Positions 41,023-49,546 of a stretch of DNA of 64,000 nucleotides are shown in pieces; positions within the stretch are counted from its first letter, which is position 1, and every line of letters starts with the position of its first letter. Made by a program: the position numbers and the translations under genes. The stretch is from Alistipes sp. (lineage in GTDB: Bacteria > Bacteroidota > Bacteroidia > Bacteroidales > Rikenellaceae), in the NCBI GenBank assembly GCA_020026395.1, contig JAHHQM010000008.1:1-64000 (forward strand). The letters are read 5' to 3'. The notes below the pieces were generated by a model. It saw only the letters and a list, made by a program, of their open reading frames with translations. It ran no database searches and was not told where the DNA came from.

Positions 41023-41873
41023 CAGATCACTTCGATTTTATGCTCTTCGACCCAGCCTTTCTTGCCGTCGGCGATGGTGATTTCACACCAGCCGTCCAGC
41101 TTGTTGCGGATCTTGAGGGTGGTACCTTCGTGGAGGATGAACAGATCGGTGGCCGAGCGGTCGGGCGAACTCTTCACGGCAAGCGACGAGGTCATCACGA
41201 CGGCATCCGAACGATCCAGCATGCTGCGACGCTCGCCCAGGGCGAACCACGTGGTGAAGATGAAGACCATGATCGACAGGAGTGTGCCGTAGAATCCGAT
41301 CTTGCGCAGGGTCATGCGACGCGCCAAAAGATACATCAGACACAGGCTCAATGCGGCTACCAACCCCACGAGCGAAAAGATCGTCCACGCCGTGCAACTC
41401 ATCGTGCGACGCAATGCGGTGAACCACTGCGAGAGGAAAAATTCGGGCACTTTCTCGATGGTGTCCTTCACCTTCGTCTCGGCGACACTCAGGTTGTAAC
41501 GGATGTCCTCCTCACCGGGGGCGAGTTTCAACGCGCGGTGGTAGTAGAGGATGGCCTTGGCGATCTCGTCCTCCTTGAAATAGGCATTGCCCAGGTTGTA
41601 GTAGAGCTTGTAGGAACTCAGGTTGCGATCCACCAGGCGGTTGTAAATTACCACTGCCTGGTGGTAATTGCCGTTCAGATAGGCCGTTGCGGCGGCATCC
41701 CACAATTTTTCGGGCGAATCCTCCTCAAGGGAGGTCTCTTCCGAGGCGGGCGCTGCGGCCGTTTCTTCCGCAGGTTCTACGTGGAGCGAATCGGCGGGGG
41801 CGGTTTCGGGAGTTTGTGCCATACACCACCACACCGACAACATCAAAAACGTGGTTAATATTTGTTTCTTCAT
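41022..41873 (-). CDS. BatE-like TPR protein with SH3-type domain
   Basis: 283 aa. A signal peptide (about 1-19) and a Glu/Ala-rich linker are followed by TPR repeats (about 55-130, LYYNLGNAYFKEDEIAKAIL), two membrane helices (about 165-220) and a C-terminal SH3b-like domain ending WVEEHKIEVI. This matches BatE of the Bacteroides aerotolerance (Bat) operon. It follows batD by 5 bases. The batA, batB and batC genes are not in the immediate neighbourhood. Confidence 0.8.
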   Translation of the reverse strand: MKKQILTTFLMLSVWWCMAQTPETAPADSLHVEPAEETAAAPASEETSLEEDSPEKLWDAAATAYLNGNYHQAVVIYNRLVDRNLSSYKLYYNLGNAYFKEDEIAKAILYYHRALKLAPGEEDIRYNLSVAETKVKDTIEKVPEFFLSQWFTALRRTMSCTAWTIFSLVGLVAALSLCLMYLLARRMTLRKIGFYGTLLSIMVFIFTTWFALGERRSMLDRSDAVVMTSSLAVKSSPDRSATDLFILHEGTTLKIRNKLDGWCEITIADGKKGWVEEHKIEVI

Positions 41874-41878
41874 GGCTT

Positions 41879-43744
41879 TTAGCGTTTAATGACCGATTCG
41901 ATGCGCGAAATGAAATCCACACCCTCCGCATAGACATCCGTCATGTGGGCGGAGGCCATCGGCGAATACTGCGCCTCGTCACACAGGGTGATGATCGCGG
42001 TGAAGCGTTGCGACTCCTCCTCGCGGATGCCGCGTTTGTGGAGTTCCTCGCGGACGTTCTCCTTCGTGAGGTTCGATACCGGGATGTTGAACTTGTCGCT
42101 CATATAACCCCACAAGGCACGCAACATCTCCTCGTAGAAGGCGTGGAGGTTCTGCTCCTCCATGTACTTCTTGGCGGTGCGGAAACGCTGTACGGCGACC
42201 TTGTTGGCGCGTTTGCCGCGGATCAGCGCGGTGTTTTGCGATTCGGCGATACGTTTGCGGAGCATCAGATAAACGGCCGTAAAGACGACACCCGTACCGA
42301 CGAGCAACGCCCAATAGAGGTTGCTGAACAGGAACGGACGGCGGTTCTCCATCAGATTCGGACGTCCCAGCTTGATAAAGCGGATGTCACGCCCCAGGAG
42401 TTTCACCTCTTCCTTCGACATGCCGTGACGATTGACGACCACTTCGCCGTTGCCCGAGCTGTTGGCGTCGGGAGTGATGTTCAGGGTCGTTCCGCCGGCT
42501 TTCAGCGTGATGTATTGGTGCTGGTCGGGATCGAAATAGCTGAATTCGATCGGTGCAATGTCGTAATTACCCTCGGCGCGGGCAATGAACGGATACTCGA
42601 ACTGGCGGTATCCCGAAATTCCCTGTGTCGAAGTGTTGATCGACTCCGTGGTCTTCACGTTGTATAACTCGAACGAGGAGGGTACCTCCAATTTGGGTGC
42701 CTGCACGAAGGTCATGTTGCCCGTTCCCGAGATCTTCACCGTGTAGGTTGCCGCCGAGTTGGCCGCCAGCTCCGATGCGGGCTCCTTGGCCGACATCTTG
42801 AAGTGACCCACCGCACCGTTGAAACTCTCGGGTGCTCCGGCGGGAAGCGGTTTGACGTCGATCGTCACCTTCTGGCTCTGGATCTTGCGCGGTACGTTGT
42901 AGACGTCGTGTCCCGGCCCGAAGAACGGGTCGTAGTTGCGCGACTGGGTCACCACCTGTGCAATGGCCGTCAGCGACGCGGGATCGATCGTCAGCGTGCC
43001 CGTCTGCTGCGGATAGAGCAGGAATTCGCGGGCGACCTGCGTGTCGTAGACCTTACCGTTGTAGGTCTCGCGCTTGACGCGCTGGTTGGTCAGATCCAGC
43101 TCCTGTGCCCAGAAACCGTTGAACGAGGGGAATTTCACATCCTCGAATCCGACCACGTTTACCCTTACGTAGAGTTTGAACATCACGCTCAGCGGTTCGC
43201 CCTTGTAGACCGACGTGCGCGATACGATCGTGCGCAGGAGAATGTCCTCGGGGGCGATTTTCGTCGTGTTGCTTTGCTGCTGTTGCGGGCGGGATTGCTC
43301 GTCCGACGCGCCCTGCTGCACATTGCCGCCTGTCGATTGGCCTTCGTTTACCACCTCGATTGGTTGCGGCTTGGTGTGATACTCCGTACCGTCGACCTTG
43401 ATCGATGCCGCCCCGATGGTGGCGTTTCCGGCCTTTTGGGGCATCAGCACATAGGTTACCGTGTAGCTTACGCTGCGGGTCATCGAGCCGTTGATGCTCG
43501 AAAACGAGTAGCCTGTCGATACGGCGGGGCCTGCAATGACGTCGAATCCCGCGAAGTCGGGACTTTGGAACGAATCATCCTCGGGCGAGGCGTTCAATTG
43601 GAACTCCACGCGGAAGGGTTCGCCCATGGCCACCGTCAGCGGGCATGATGCTTGAAACACAATCTTCTCGGCACCGAATGCCGAGAAGATTGCAGTTGTG
43701 ATGAAGACTACGGCAAAAGCCGTTTTTAAAACAAAATCTCTCAT
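41879..43744 (-). CDS. batD: BatD-family protein
   Basis: 621 aa. An N-terminal signal peptide (about 1-23), then a long periplasmic beta-rich region (FQASCPLTVAMGEPFRVEFQ, later TYTVKISGTGNMTFVQAP), one membrane helix at about 465-485 and a cytoplasmic helical tail. This is the standard BatD architecture. Bat proteins improve tolerance to oxygen or stress in Bacteroides, with an unclear mechanism. It heads the batD-batE-recR unit. A TAAATTTG -7 box lies on the minus strand at 43772-43779. Confidence 0.85.
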   Translation of the reverse strand: MRDFVLKTAFAVVFITTAIFSAFGAEKIVFQASCPLTVAMGEPFRVEFQLNASPEDDSFQSPDFAGFDVIAGPAVSTGYSFSSINGSMTRSVSYTVTYVLMPQKAGNATIGAASIKVDGTEYHTKPQPIEVVNEGQSTGGNVQQGASDEQSRPQQQQSNTTKIAPEDILLRTIVSRTSVYKGEPLSVMFKLYVRVNVVGFEDVKFPSFNGFWAQELDLTNQRVKRETYNGKVYDTQVAREFLLYPQQTGTLTIDPASLTAIAQVVTQSRNYDPFFGPGHDVYNVPRKIQSQKVTIDVKPLPAGAPESFNGAVGHFKMSAKEPASELAANSAATYTVKISGTGNMTFVQAPKLEVPSSFELYNVKTTESINTSTQGISGYRQFEYPFIARAEGNYDIAPIEFSYFDPDQHQYITLKAGGTTLNITPDANSSGNGEVVVNRHGMSKEEVKLLGRDIRFIKLGRPNLMENRRPFLFSNLYWALLVGTGVVFTAVYLMLRKRIAESQNTALIRGKRANKVAVQRFRTAKKYMEEQNLHAFYEEMLRALWGYMSDKFNIPVSNLTKENVREELHKRGIREEESQRFTAIITLCDEAQYSPMASAHMTDVYAEGVDFISRIESVIKR

Positions 43745-43771
43745 TGAGTTTTGCGGATATGTTACTTATTT

Positions 43772-43779
43772 CAAATTTA
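43772..43779 (-). promoter_or_regulatory. -7 box upstream of batD
   Basis: TAAATTTG on the minus strand, 27 bases before the batD start, in an AT-rich 112-base gap. Confidence 0.35.
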
Positions 43780-43856
43780 TAAACGAATTGACTAATTGAT
43801 TTAGTGCGTGTTTCCCGTTTTTAATTCTCGATAAATATCACTTTTTGAGGAATTTC

Positions 43857-45467
43857 CTATTTGAATTCGTCAAAGAAGTCGTTGCCCTTGTCGTCCACGA
43901 TGATGAATGCGGGGAAGTTCTCCACATAGATCTTGCGTACGGCCTCCATACCCAGTTCGGGGAAGTCTACGACCTCGACCGACTTGATCGAGTTGCGGGC
44001 AAGGATTGCGGCGGGGCCGCCGATCGAACCCAGGTAGAAACCGCCGTGCTTCTTGCAGGCATCGGTTACCTGCTGCGAGCGGTTACCCTTGGCAACCATC
44101 ACCATCGAACCGCCGTGATCCTGGAACAGATCGACGTAGGGGTCCATACGGCCAGCGGTCGTCGGGCCGAACGATCCCGAGGGCATGCCTTCGGGGGTCT
44201 TGGCGGGGCCTGCGTAGTAGATCGGGTGCTTCTTGAAGTACTCGGGCATGGGCTTTCCGGCATCGAGCATGGCTTTGATGCGGGCGTGGGCGATGTCACG
44301 GGCAACAATCAGCGTACCCTTGAGGTTCAGACGGGTCTTGGGCGGGTATTTCGTCAGGATGGCGCGAACCTTGTCCATACCCTCGTCCAGGTCGATATCG
44401 ACGGCGGGCGTCATCGAGGGCGACTGTGCGGGTAGGAAACGGGCGGGGTTCTTCTCCAGCTGCTCGAGGAAGATACCTTCGGGCGTGATCTTTGCTTTGA
44501 TGTTACGGTCGGCCGAGCAGCTTACGCCGATGCCGACGGGACACGATGCGGCGTGACGCGGGCCACGGATGACACGTACGTCGTGTACATAATATTTACC
44601 GCCGAACTGTGCGCCGATACCGCTCTCGCGGCAGATCTTGAGGATGCGCTCCTCCCACTCCAGGTCGCGGTAGTAGTGACCCGACTCGTCGCCGTGGGTG
44701 GGCAGCTCGTCGAGGTATCCGGCCGAAGCCTTCTTGACGGTGGCCAGACAGGTTTCTGCCGACGTACCGCCGATGCAGATGGCCAGGTGGTAGGGCGGGC
44801 AGGCAGCCGTACCGAGATCCATCAGGTGCTCCTTGATGAATCTGGTCAGCGACTCCTCGTTGAGCAGCGCCTTGGTTTTCTGGTAGAGGAAGCTCTTGTT
44901 GGCCGAACCGCCACCTTTGGTGATGAACAGGAATTCGTACTCCATGCCGGGTTTGCCGCCGTAGATGTCGATCTGTGCGGGCAGGTTGGTGGCGGAGTTT
45001 TTCTCCTCGGTCATCGTGAAGGGAACGACCTGCGAATAGCGGAGGTTGTTCTTTTTATAGGTCTCGTAGACACCGCGAGCGATGTACTCGGCGTCATCGA
45101 CACCCGTATATACGTCTTCGCCCTTGTGAGCCGAGCAGATTGCCGTACCGGTATCCTGACAGGTGGGCAGTTCGTGGTCGGCGGCGACCGTCTGGTTGAG
45201 CAACATGGTGTAAGCCACGAATTTGTCGTTGTCGCTTGCCTCGGGGTCATTGAGGATGTTGCTCAACTTCTGGAGGTGGCTTGCGCGCAGATAGAACGAG
45301 ACGTCGGAGTATGCGGCTTCGGAGAGTACTTCGAGGCCTTTGGGGTCGATTTTGAGGATCTTGCGGCCGTCGCAATCAACGACTTTGACATAGTCTTTCG
45401 TCAGAAGACGATACTCGGTCTTGTCCTCTCCCACGGGGAACGGATCCTTGTAGATGAAATCTGCCAT
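43857..45467 (-). CDS. fumA: Class I (iron-sulfur) fumarate hydratase
   Basis: 536 aa, one chain carrying both alpha and beta parts of class I fumarase. Cysteines for the [4Fe-4S] cluster appear in TCQDTGTAICS, CPPYHLAICIGG and GVSCSADRNIK. The C-terminal beta part includes SFGPTTAGRMDPYVD. It interconverts fumarate and malate, in Bacteroidales chiefly toward succinate production by the reductive branch. The cluster is oxygen-sensitive. It stands alone, with its own promoter at 45513-45544. Confidence 0.93.
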   Translation of the reverse strand: MADFIYKDPFPVGEDKTEYRLLTKDYVKVVDCDGRKILKIDPKGLEVLSEAAYSDVSFYLRASHLQKLSNILNDPEASDNDKFVAYTMLLNQTVAADHELPTCQDTGTAICSAHKGEDVYTGVDDAEYIARGVYETYKKNNLRYSQVVPFTMTEEKNSATNLPAQIDIYGGKPGMEYEFLFITKGGGSANKSFLYQKTKALLNEESLTRFIKEHLMDLGTAACPPYHLAICIGGTSAETCLATVKKASAGYLDELPTHGDESGHYYRDLEWEERILKICRESGIGAQFGGKYYVHDVRVIRGPRHAASCPVGIGVSCSADRNIKAKITPEGIFLEQLEKNPARFLPAQSPSMTPAVDIDLDEGMDKVRAILTKYPPKTRLNLKGTLIVARDIAHARIKAMLDAGKPMPEYFKKHPIYYAGPAKTPEGMPSGSFGPTTAGRMDPYVDLFQDHGGSMVMVAKGNRSQQVTDACKKHGGFYLGSIGGPAAILARNSIKSVEVVDFPELGMEAVRKIYVENFPAFIIVDDKGNDFFDEFK

Positions 45468-45512
45468 GTTTGTGATGTTTTTGTGTTGTATTCAAATGAT
45501 TGATTATCCACG

Positions 45513-45544
45513 CAAAAGTACAAAAAACTATCGGGATTGCGCAA
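45513..45544 (-). promoter_or_regulatory. Promoter of fumA
   Basis: TACTTTTG on the minus strand (45513-45520), 21 bases from a TTG -33 box (45542-45544). The start codon follows 46 bases downstream. Confidence 0.6.
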
Positions 45545-45816
45545 CTTTTACCCTCGGAGCGTTATTTTTTTTGCGAAAAATAGTCGTTCTTTAGAATTTT
45601 TATTAAATTTGCCACGAATTTGGTGATTCGGGTTAGGGATACACCAATTCGGACGCCAAAAAACAGTCGTTCCTTAAATTTTGAGGAATTGTTTGCTTGT
45701 TTCTTTAAATTTAAATGGATGGTGGCGGTTTAGTTTAGGGAATTTTATTAGTTTTGTACCGAATCCACGGATTCGAACTAAAAAATAAATTAATTCACAT
45801 CTAATATAAAATAATT
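45545..45816. promoter_or_regulatory. Long AT-rich upstream region of the aldolase gene
   Basis: The fumA-fba gap (45468-45816, 349 bases) holds no gene. On the plus strand it carries TAAATTTG (45604-45611) and TAGTTTTG (45749-45756), either of which could be a -7 box for fba, and a small inverted repeat CGAATC/GATTCG just after the second box (about 45760-45775). The nearer box is the likelier promoter, leaving a leader of about 55 bases. Confidence 0.5.
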
Positions 45817-46812
45817 ATGGTATCGTACAAAGATCTCGGTTTGGTAAACACGCGTGATATGTTTGCCAAGGCAATCAAAGGCGGTTACGCTATTCCCGCG
45901 TTCAACTTCAACAACATGGAGCAGATGCAGGCCATCATTTCGGCTTGTGTAGAGTGCTCGTCGCCTGTAATTCTCCAGGTATCGTCGGGTGCACGCAAGT
46001 ACGCCAACCAGACGCTGCTGCGTTACATGGCACAGGGTGCTGTCGAGTATGCCAAGGAGTTGGGCAAGAACATTCCGATCAGCCTGCACTTGGATCACGG
46101 TAACTCGTTCGAGCTGTGCAAGAGCTGTATCGACATGGGCTTCTCGTCGGTAATGATCGACGGTTCGGCTCTTCCCTACGATGAGAACGTCGCTCTGACG
46201 AAGAAGGTTGTTGAGTACGCACACCAGTTCGACGTAACGGTTGAGGGTGAGCTGGGCGTATTGGCCGGTGTTGAGGATGAGGTTTCGTCCGAGCACTCGC
46301 ACTACACGGATCCCGCCGACGTTGAGGATTTCGTAAAGAAGACCGGTGTTGATTCGCTGGCTATTTCGATCGGTACTTCGCACGGTGCCAACAAGTTCAA
46401 ACCCGAGCAGTGCACCCGCAATGCCGAGGGTATTCTGCTTCCTCCTCCCTTGCGTTTCGATATCCTGAAGGAGATCGAGAAGCGTATCCCGGGCTTCCCC
46501 ATCGTGCTCCACGGTTCGTCGTCGGTACCCCAGGAGTATGTAAAGATCATCAACACCCACGGTGGTGCTTTGAAGGATGCAGTAGGTATTCCCGAGGAGC
46601 AGTTGCGTGAGGCTGCCAAGAGTGCAGTTTGCAAGATCAACATCGACTCGGATGGTCGTCTGGCTATGACCGCTGCCGTTCGTAAGGTATTTGTTGAGCA
46701 TCCTGCCGAGTTCGACCCCCGTAAGTACCTGGGTCCCGCTCGTGACGAGTTGAAGAAGCTCTACATCCACAAGTGCGAGAACGTTCTGGGTTCGGCTGGC
46801 AAGGCTGAGTAA
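45817..46812 (+). CDS. fba: Class II fructose-bisphosphate aldolase
   Basis: 331 aa, zinc-dependent aldolase of glycolysis and gluconeogenesis. Zinc-ligand and catalytic blocks: SLHLDHGNSFELCKSCIDMGF, EGELGVLAGVEDEV, IGTSHGANKF and PIVLHGSSSVP. Codon use is strongly biased to GGT, CGT and GTT/GTA, like kbl, so it is probably one of the most highly expressed genes in the window. It is followed by a strong terminator and is transcribed alone. Confidence 0.94.
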   Translation: MVSYKDLGLVNTRDMFAKAIKGGYAIPAFNFNNMEQMQAIISACVECSSPVILQVSSGARKYANQTLLRYMAQGAVEYAKELGKNIPISLHLDHGNSFELCKSCIDMGFSSVMIDGSALPYDENVALTKKVVEYAHQFDVTVEGELGVLAGVEDEVSSEHSHYTDPADVEDFVKKTGVDSLAISIGTSHGANKFKPEQCTRNAEGILLPPPLRFDILKEIEKRIPGFPIVLHGSSSVPQEYVKIINTHGGALKDAVGIPEEQLREAAKSAVCKINIDSDGRLAMTAAVRKVFVEHPAEFDPRKYLGPARDELKKLYIHKCENVLGSAGKAE

Positions 46813-46838
46813 GCTTAGAACAGACTTCTTGAAAAACG

Positions 46839-46874
46839 AGGATGATCCTTTTGGGGGTCATCCTCATTTTTTTT
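46839..46874 (+). terminator. Terminator after fba
   Basis: The stem CGAGGATGATCC/GGTCATCCTC with a loop of about seven bases, followed by eight T residues on the plus strand. Confidence 0.9.
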
Positions 46875-46938
46875 GGGTCGGGCGGAACGATTCTTCGGGG
46901 AAAGGATTAATTTTAGGGCGGAAAAAATCGTTGTGCCT

Positions 46939-47475
46939 ATGAATATACCCGCTTCCTCTGCCTTCCGCCGTGCCCGTATCCTGCCCGTCGTGGGAATTTT
47001 GTTTCTGATCGTGCTTCTTGCGGGCGGGGCGTACCTGCATAACCGCACTCTGGTCAGCTGGTGGCTGCCCGTCGAGATTGCCGTCCTGACGGCAACCCTG
47101 ATAATTCTTGCCGTCCGATTTGCACGCAGACGCACGTGGGAACCCTTCGATATGGGACTCGCCTGGGCGTTTTTGTGCGGGGTGTGCTATTTCGGGGTGC
47201 TGGCCGTCAATTCGCTGGGGCTGGATCCCGCCACGGCACACGAGACGGAACTGATGGTTACCCGTAAATACGAAAAACGCCATACCTCGCGCCGTCCGCA
47301 CTCCGGATTCCGCCAAACCCATACGACCCGCCATGTGGTCGTACGCAGCGAATCGGGCTCGGAATACGAACTGGAGGTGTCTGACGGGCGCTATGCCCGT
47401 ACTTCCGTCAATCGCCCGATGCGGGTCAGGATCTGCGACGGACGCCTCGGTTTCGGGGTGATTGCCGATCTCTGA
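46939..47475 (+). CDS. Small membrane protein of unknown function
   Basis: 178 aa from the ATG at 46939. Three hydrophobic helices (about 12-32, 41-61 and 71-93) are followed by a soluble C-terminal part of about 80 residues rich in Arg and His (RKYEKRHTSRRP) that ends in short beta-like segments. No family is recognised. A membrane protein with a small cytoplasmic or periplasmic domain is all that can be said. It is preceded by 64 bases with no clear promoter. Confidence 0.6.
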   Translation: MNIPASSAFRRARILPVVGILFLIVLLAGGAYLHNRTLVSWWLPVEIAVLTATLIILAVRFARRRTWEPFDMGLAWAFLCGVCYFGVLAVNSLGLDPATAHETELMVTRKYEKRHTSRRPHSGFRQTHTTRHVVVRSESGSEYELEVSDGRYARTSVNRPMRVRICDGRLGFGVIADL

Positions 47476-47509
47476 AGGGGGAATGTTTTCAGATTCGGCA
47501 CTTTATCCC

Positions 47510-47540
47510 TATCTTTGCACGTCCGTTCCCCGGGGGAACG
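47510..47540 (+). promoter_or_regulatory. Promoter and palindrome upstream of the EamA gene
   Basis: TATCTTTG (47510-47517) is followed within a few bases by CGTTCCCC-G-GGGGAACG (47524-47540), an 8-bp inverted repeat around one base. The palindrome would lie at or just after the transcription start, as an operator or a 5' hairpin. Confidence 0.5.
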
Positions 47541-47564
47541 ACCATCGAACGAAAAAAATCAATT

Positions 47565-48473
47565 ATGGAGCAAAAGGGGAGTTTGGCGGGTCATGCCGCG
47601 TGCTTTGTGGCGTACGCCATATTCGGAATCAATATCATTGTCTGTAAGGATCTGACGTCGAGCCATCTGATCTCGCCGATCGCGTTGTTCTGCATGCGTT
47701 CCATCGGTGCGGGAATGTTGTTTTGGCTCTTGTCGTTGTTCCTCCCGAAAGAAAAGGTCGAGAGGCGCGACTTCGGAAAGATCTTTGCCGCGTCGATTTT
47801 CGGATTTTTCCTGACGCAGCTTACCTTTCTGATGGCCATCCCCGACATTACGCCCATGAACTGCTCGATCATCAGCTCCATGTCGCCCATCTATACGATG
47901 TTCATCGCCGCAATCGTCCTCAAAGAACCTGTCACGCTGAAAAAGGCGGGCGGTGTCGTACTGTCGTTTGTGGGTATTATCTACCTGATCCTCAATAGCG
48001 TGGGGCGCACGGGCGGTGTGGCGGAGAGTACCCAGACGGGTATTTTCCTCATCTTCATGAACAGCCTCTGCTTCTCGATCTACCTGGGCGTGTTCAAACC
48101 GATCATCACCAAATATTCGGTGGTGACCTTCATGAAATATATCTTTTTGTTTTCGTTTCTGCTGTCCGCCCCTGCTGCGGGACGTGAGATTCTGACGTTG
48201 GACTATGCCTCGATTCCCGCCTCACACCTTTGGGAATTGACCTTCCTGATCGTCTGCTCCACGTTTATCACCTATTTCCTGATTCCCGTCGGCCAGAAAC
48301 GCATCCGTCCGACGCTGGTGAGCATGTACTCTTACGTGCAACCGATCATCGCCATCATCATTTCGATCTTCCTCGGCATGGATACCCTCTCGTGGGAGAA
48401 GGTTCTGGCCATCGTGACGGTCTTTTCGGGTGTTCTTCTGGTGACCTTCAGCCGTACCGCCTCCTCCAAATAA
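47565..48473 (+). CDS. EamA-family (DMT superfamily) transporter
   Basis: 302 aa with about ten membrane helices in two repeats. EamA-type blocks are NIIVCKDLTSSHLISPIALF and PVTLKKAGGVVLSFVGIIYL in the first half and RPTLVSMYSYVQPIIAIII in the second. These carriers move amino acids, nucleosides or metabolites; the substrate is unknown. It converges with the hydrolase gene, whose stop lies one base away, so no intergenic terminator is available. Confidence 0.85.
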   Translation: MEQKGSLAGHAACFVAYAIFGINIIVCKDLTSSHLISPIALFCMRSIGAGMLFWLLSLFLPKEKVERRDFGKIFAASIFGFFLTQLTFLMAIPDITPMNCSIISSMSPIYTMFIAAIVLKEPVTLKKAGGVVLSFVGIIYLILNSVGRTGGVAESTQTGIFLIFMNSLCFSIYLGVFKPIITKYSVVTFMKYIFLFSFLLSAPAAGREILTLDYASIPASHLWELTFLIVCSTFITYFLIPVGQKRIRPTLVSMYSYVQPIIAIIISIFLGMDTLSWEKVLAIVTVFSGVLLVTFSRTASSK

Positions 48474-48474
48474 A

Positions 48475-49422
48475 CTATCGGATGTAACGGCCGACAAATC
48501 GGGCGACCTTGTCGCGGTAAGCCTCGGGGTTGTCGCGGTAGGACTTCGCATGCGCGGCACCTTTCACCACCCATAACTCTTTTTCGCCCTGCTTGGCCTC
48601 GTAGAGCGGATAAACCATCCGCGTGGGGACGTAATCGTCCTGATCGCCGTGAATAAAGAGCATCGGCAGACGGCATTTCTTGACCTGCTCCAACGCGGAA
48701 GCCTCCCGAAAATCCCATTCGTAGGACTCTCCGCACCAGAAACTGGCCACATATAACAACGGGAAGGCGGGTAACCCGTAATCCTCCTGCAATTCCTTCT
48801 CGAACTGATCCCAGACGCTCGTATAGCCGCAATCCTCCACGAAACATTTTACGTAGGGCTGCTGCTCCTCGCCCGAAACCATCATCGTGGTGGCCGCACC
48901 CATCGAGATGCCGTGTACGACCATCTGCGTGTGGCCTCCGAAGATCCCGTTGGCCACCTCCATCCAGCGAAGGACGTCCCACCGATCCAACCATCCCATA
49001 CGAATCGCCTCGCCCTCGCTCTGGCCGTGGGCGTGGAGGTCGGGCAGGAGGATGTTGTACCCCAAATCGTGGTTGTAGAGGTATCCGATCATCATCATGC
49101 GGATCGAGTTGTCGGTGTAACCGTGGACGATGACGGCCGTGCGGTCGGTCGGACGGGCTGCGGCGGCATAACGCGCATGAAGACGCTCGCCCTCCTCACC
49201 AAGGATCACCGTGTCGCGCAAAGCTCCGCTTTGATGCAGAGAATCCATCCAGGGCACGATGTGGGGATATTCCCCGGCCATGTAGGCAAAGGAGGCCGAA
49301 TCGGTGTTCTCGGCCGCAAAATCGGGCGTCAGCGCCACCGAGAGCAGGATCTTGCTGGCGACGGAGAGTAAAAGCACAAGGCCGATCAGGGTAAATACCG
49401 CGATTTTCAGGATACGTTTCAT
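48475..49422 (-). CDS. Membrane-anchored alpha/beta hydrolase
   Basis: 315 aa from the ATG at 49422. One N-terminal hydrophobic segment (about 5-27) anchors an alpha/beta hydrolase domain. The nucleophile elbow is GISMG (VVHGISMGAATTMM), the acid is probably in IHGDQDDYV and the His in KGAAHAKSY. IVHGYTDNSIRMM supplies the oxyanion region. It resembles the BEM46/FrsA-like serine hydrolases; the substrate is unknown. A TATCTTTA-like box sits upstream at 49448-49455 on the minus strand. Confidence 0.8.
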   Translation of the reverse strand: MKRILKIAVFTLIGLVLLLSVASKILLSVALTPDFAAENTDSASFAYMAGEYPHIVPWMDSLHQSGALRDTVILGEEGERLHARYAAAARPTDRTAVIVHGYTDNSIRMMMIGYLYNHDLGYNILLPDLHAHGQSEGEAIRMGWLDRWDVLRWMEVANGIFGGHTQMVVHGISMGAATTMMVSGEEQQPYVKCFVEDCGYTSVWDQFEKELQEDYGLPAFPLLYVASFWCGESYEWDFREASALEQVKKCRLPMLFIHGDQDDYVPTRMVYPLYEAKQGEKELWVVKGAAHAKSYRDNPEAYRDKVARFVGRYIR

Positions 49423-49491
49423 GGGATTTCGGTTTCTTTTGAGAGGGTAAAGATACTGAAAAAAAGCGCAATTGCTTCGAAGAACGGGCAT

Positions 49492-49526
49492 AAAAAAAGA
49501 CCCGCCCCAAAAGAGGCAGGTCTTTT
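49492..49526 (-). terminator. Terminator after tdh
   Basis: AAAAGACC(C)GCC pairs with GGC(A)GGTCTTTT, with an A tract on the plus strand that gives the U tract for leftward RNA. Confidence 0.8.
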
Positions 49527-49546
49527 ATCGAGTCCGTGGAACGGAA

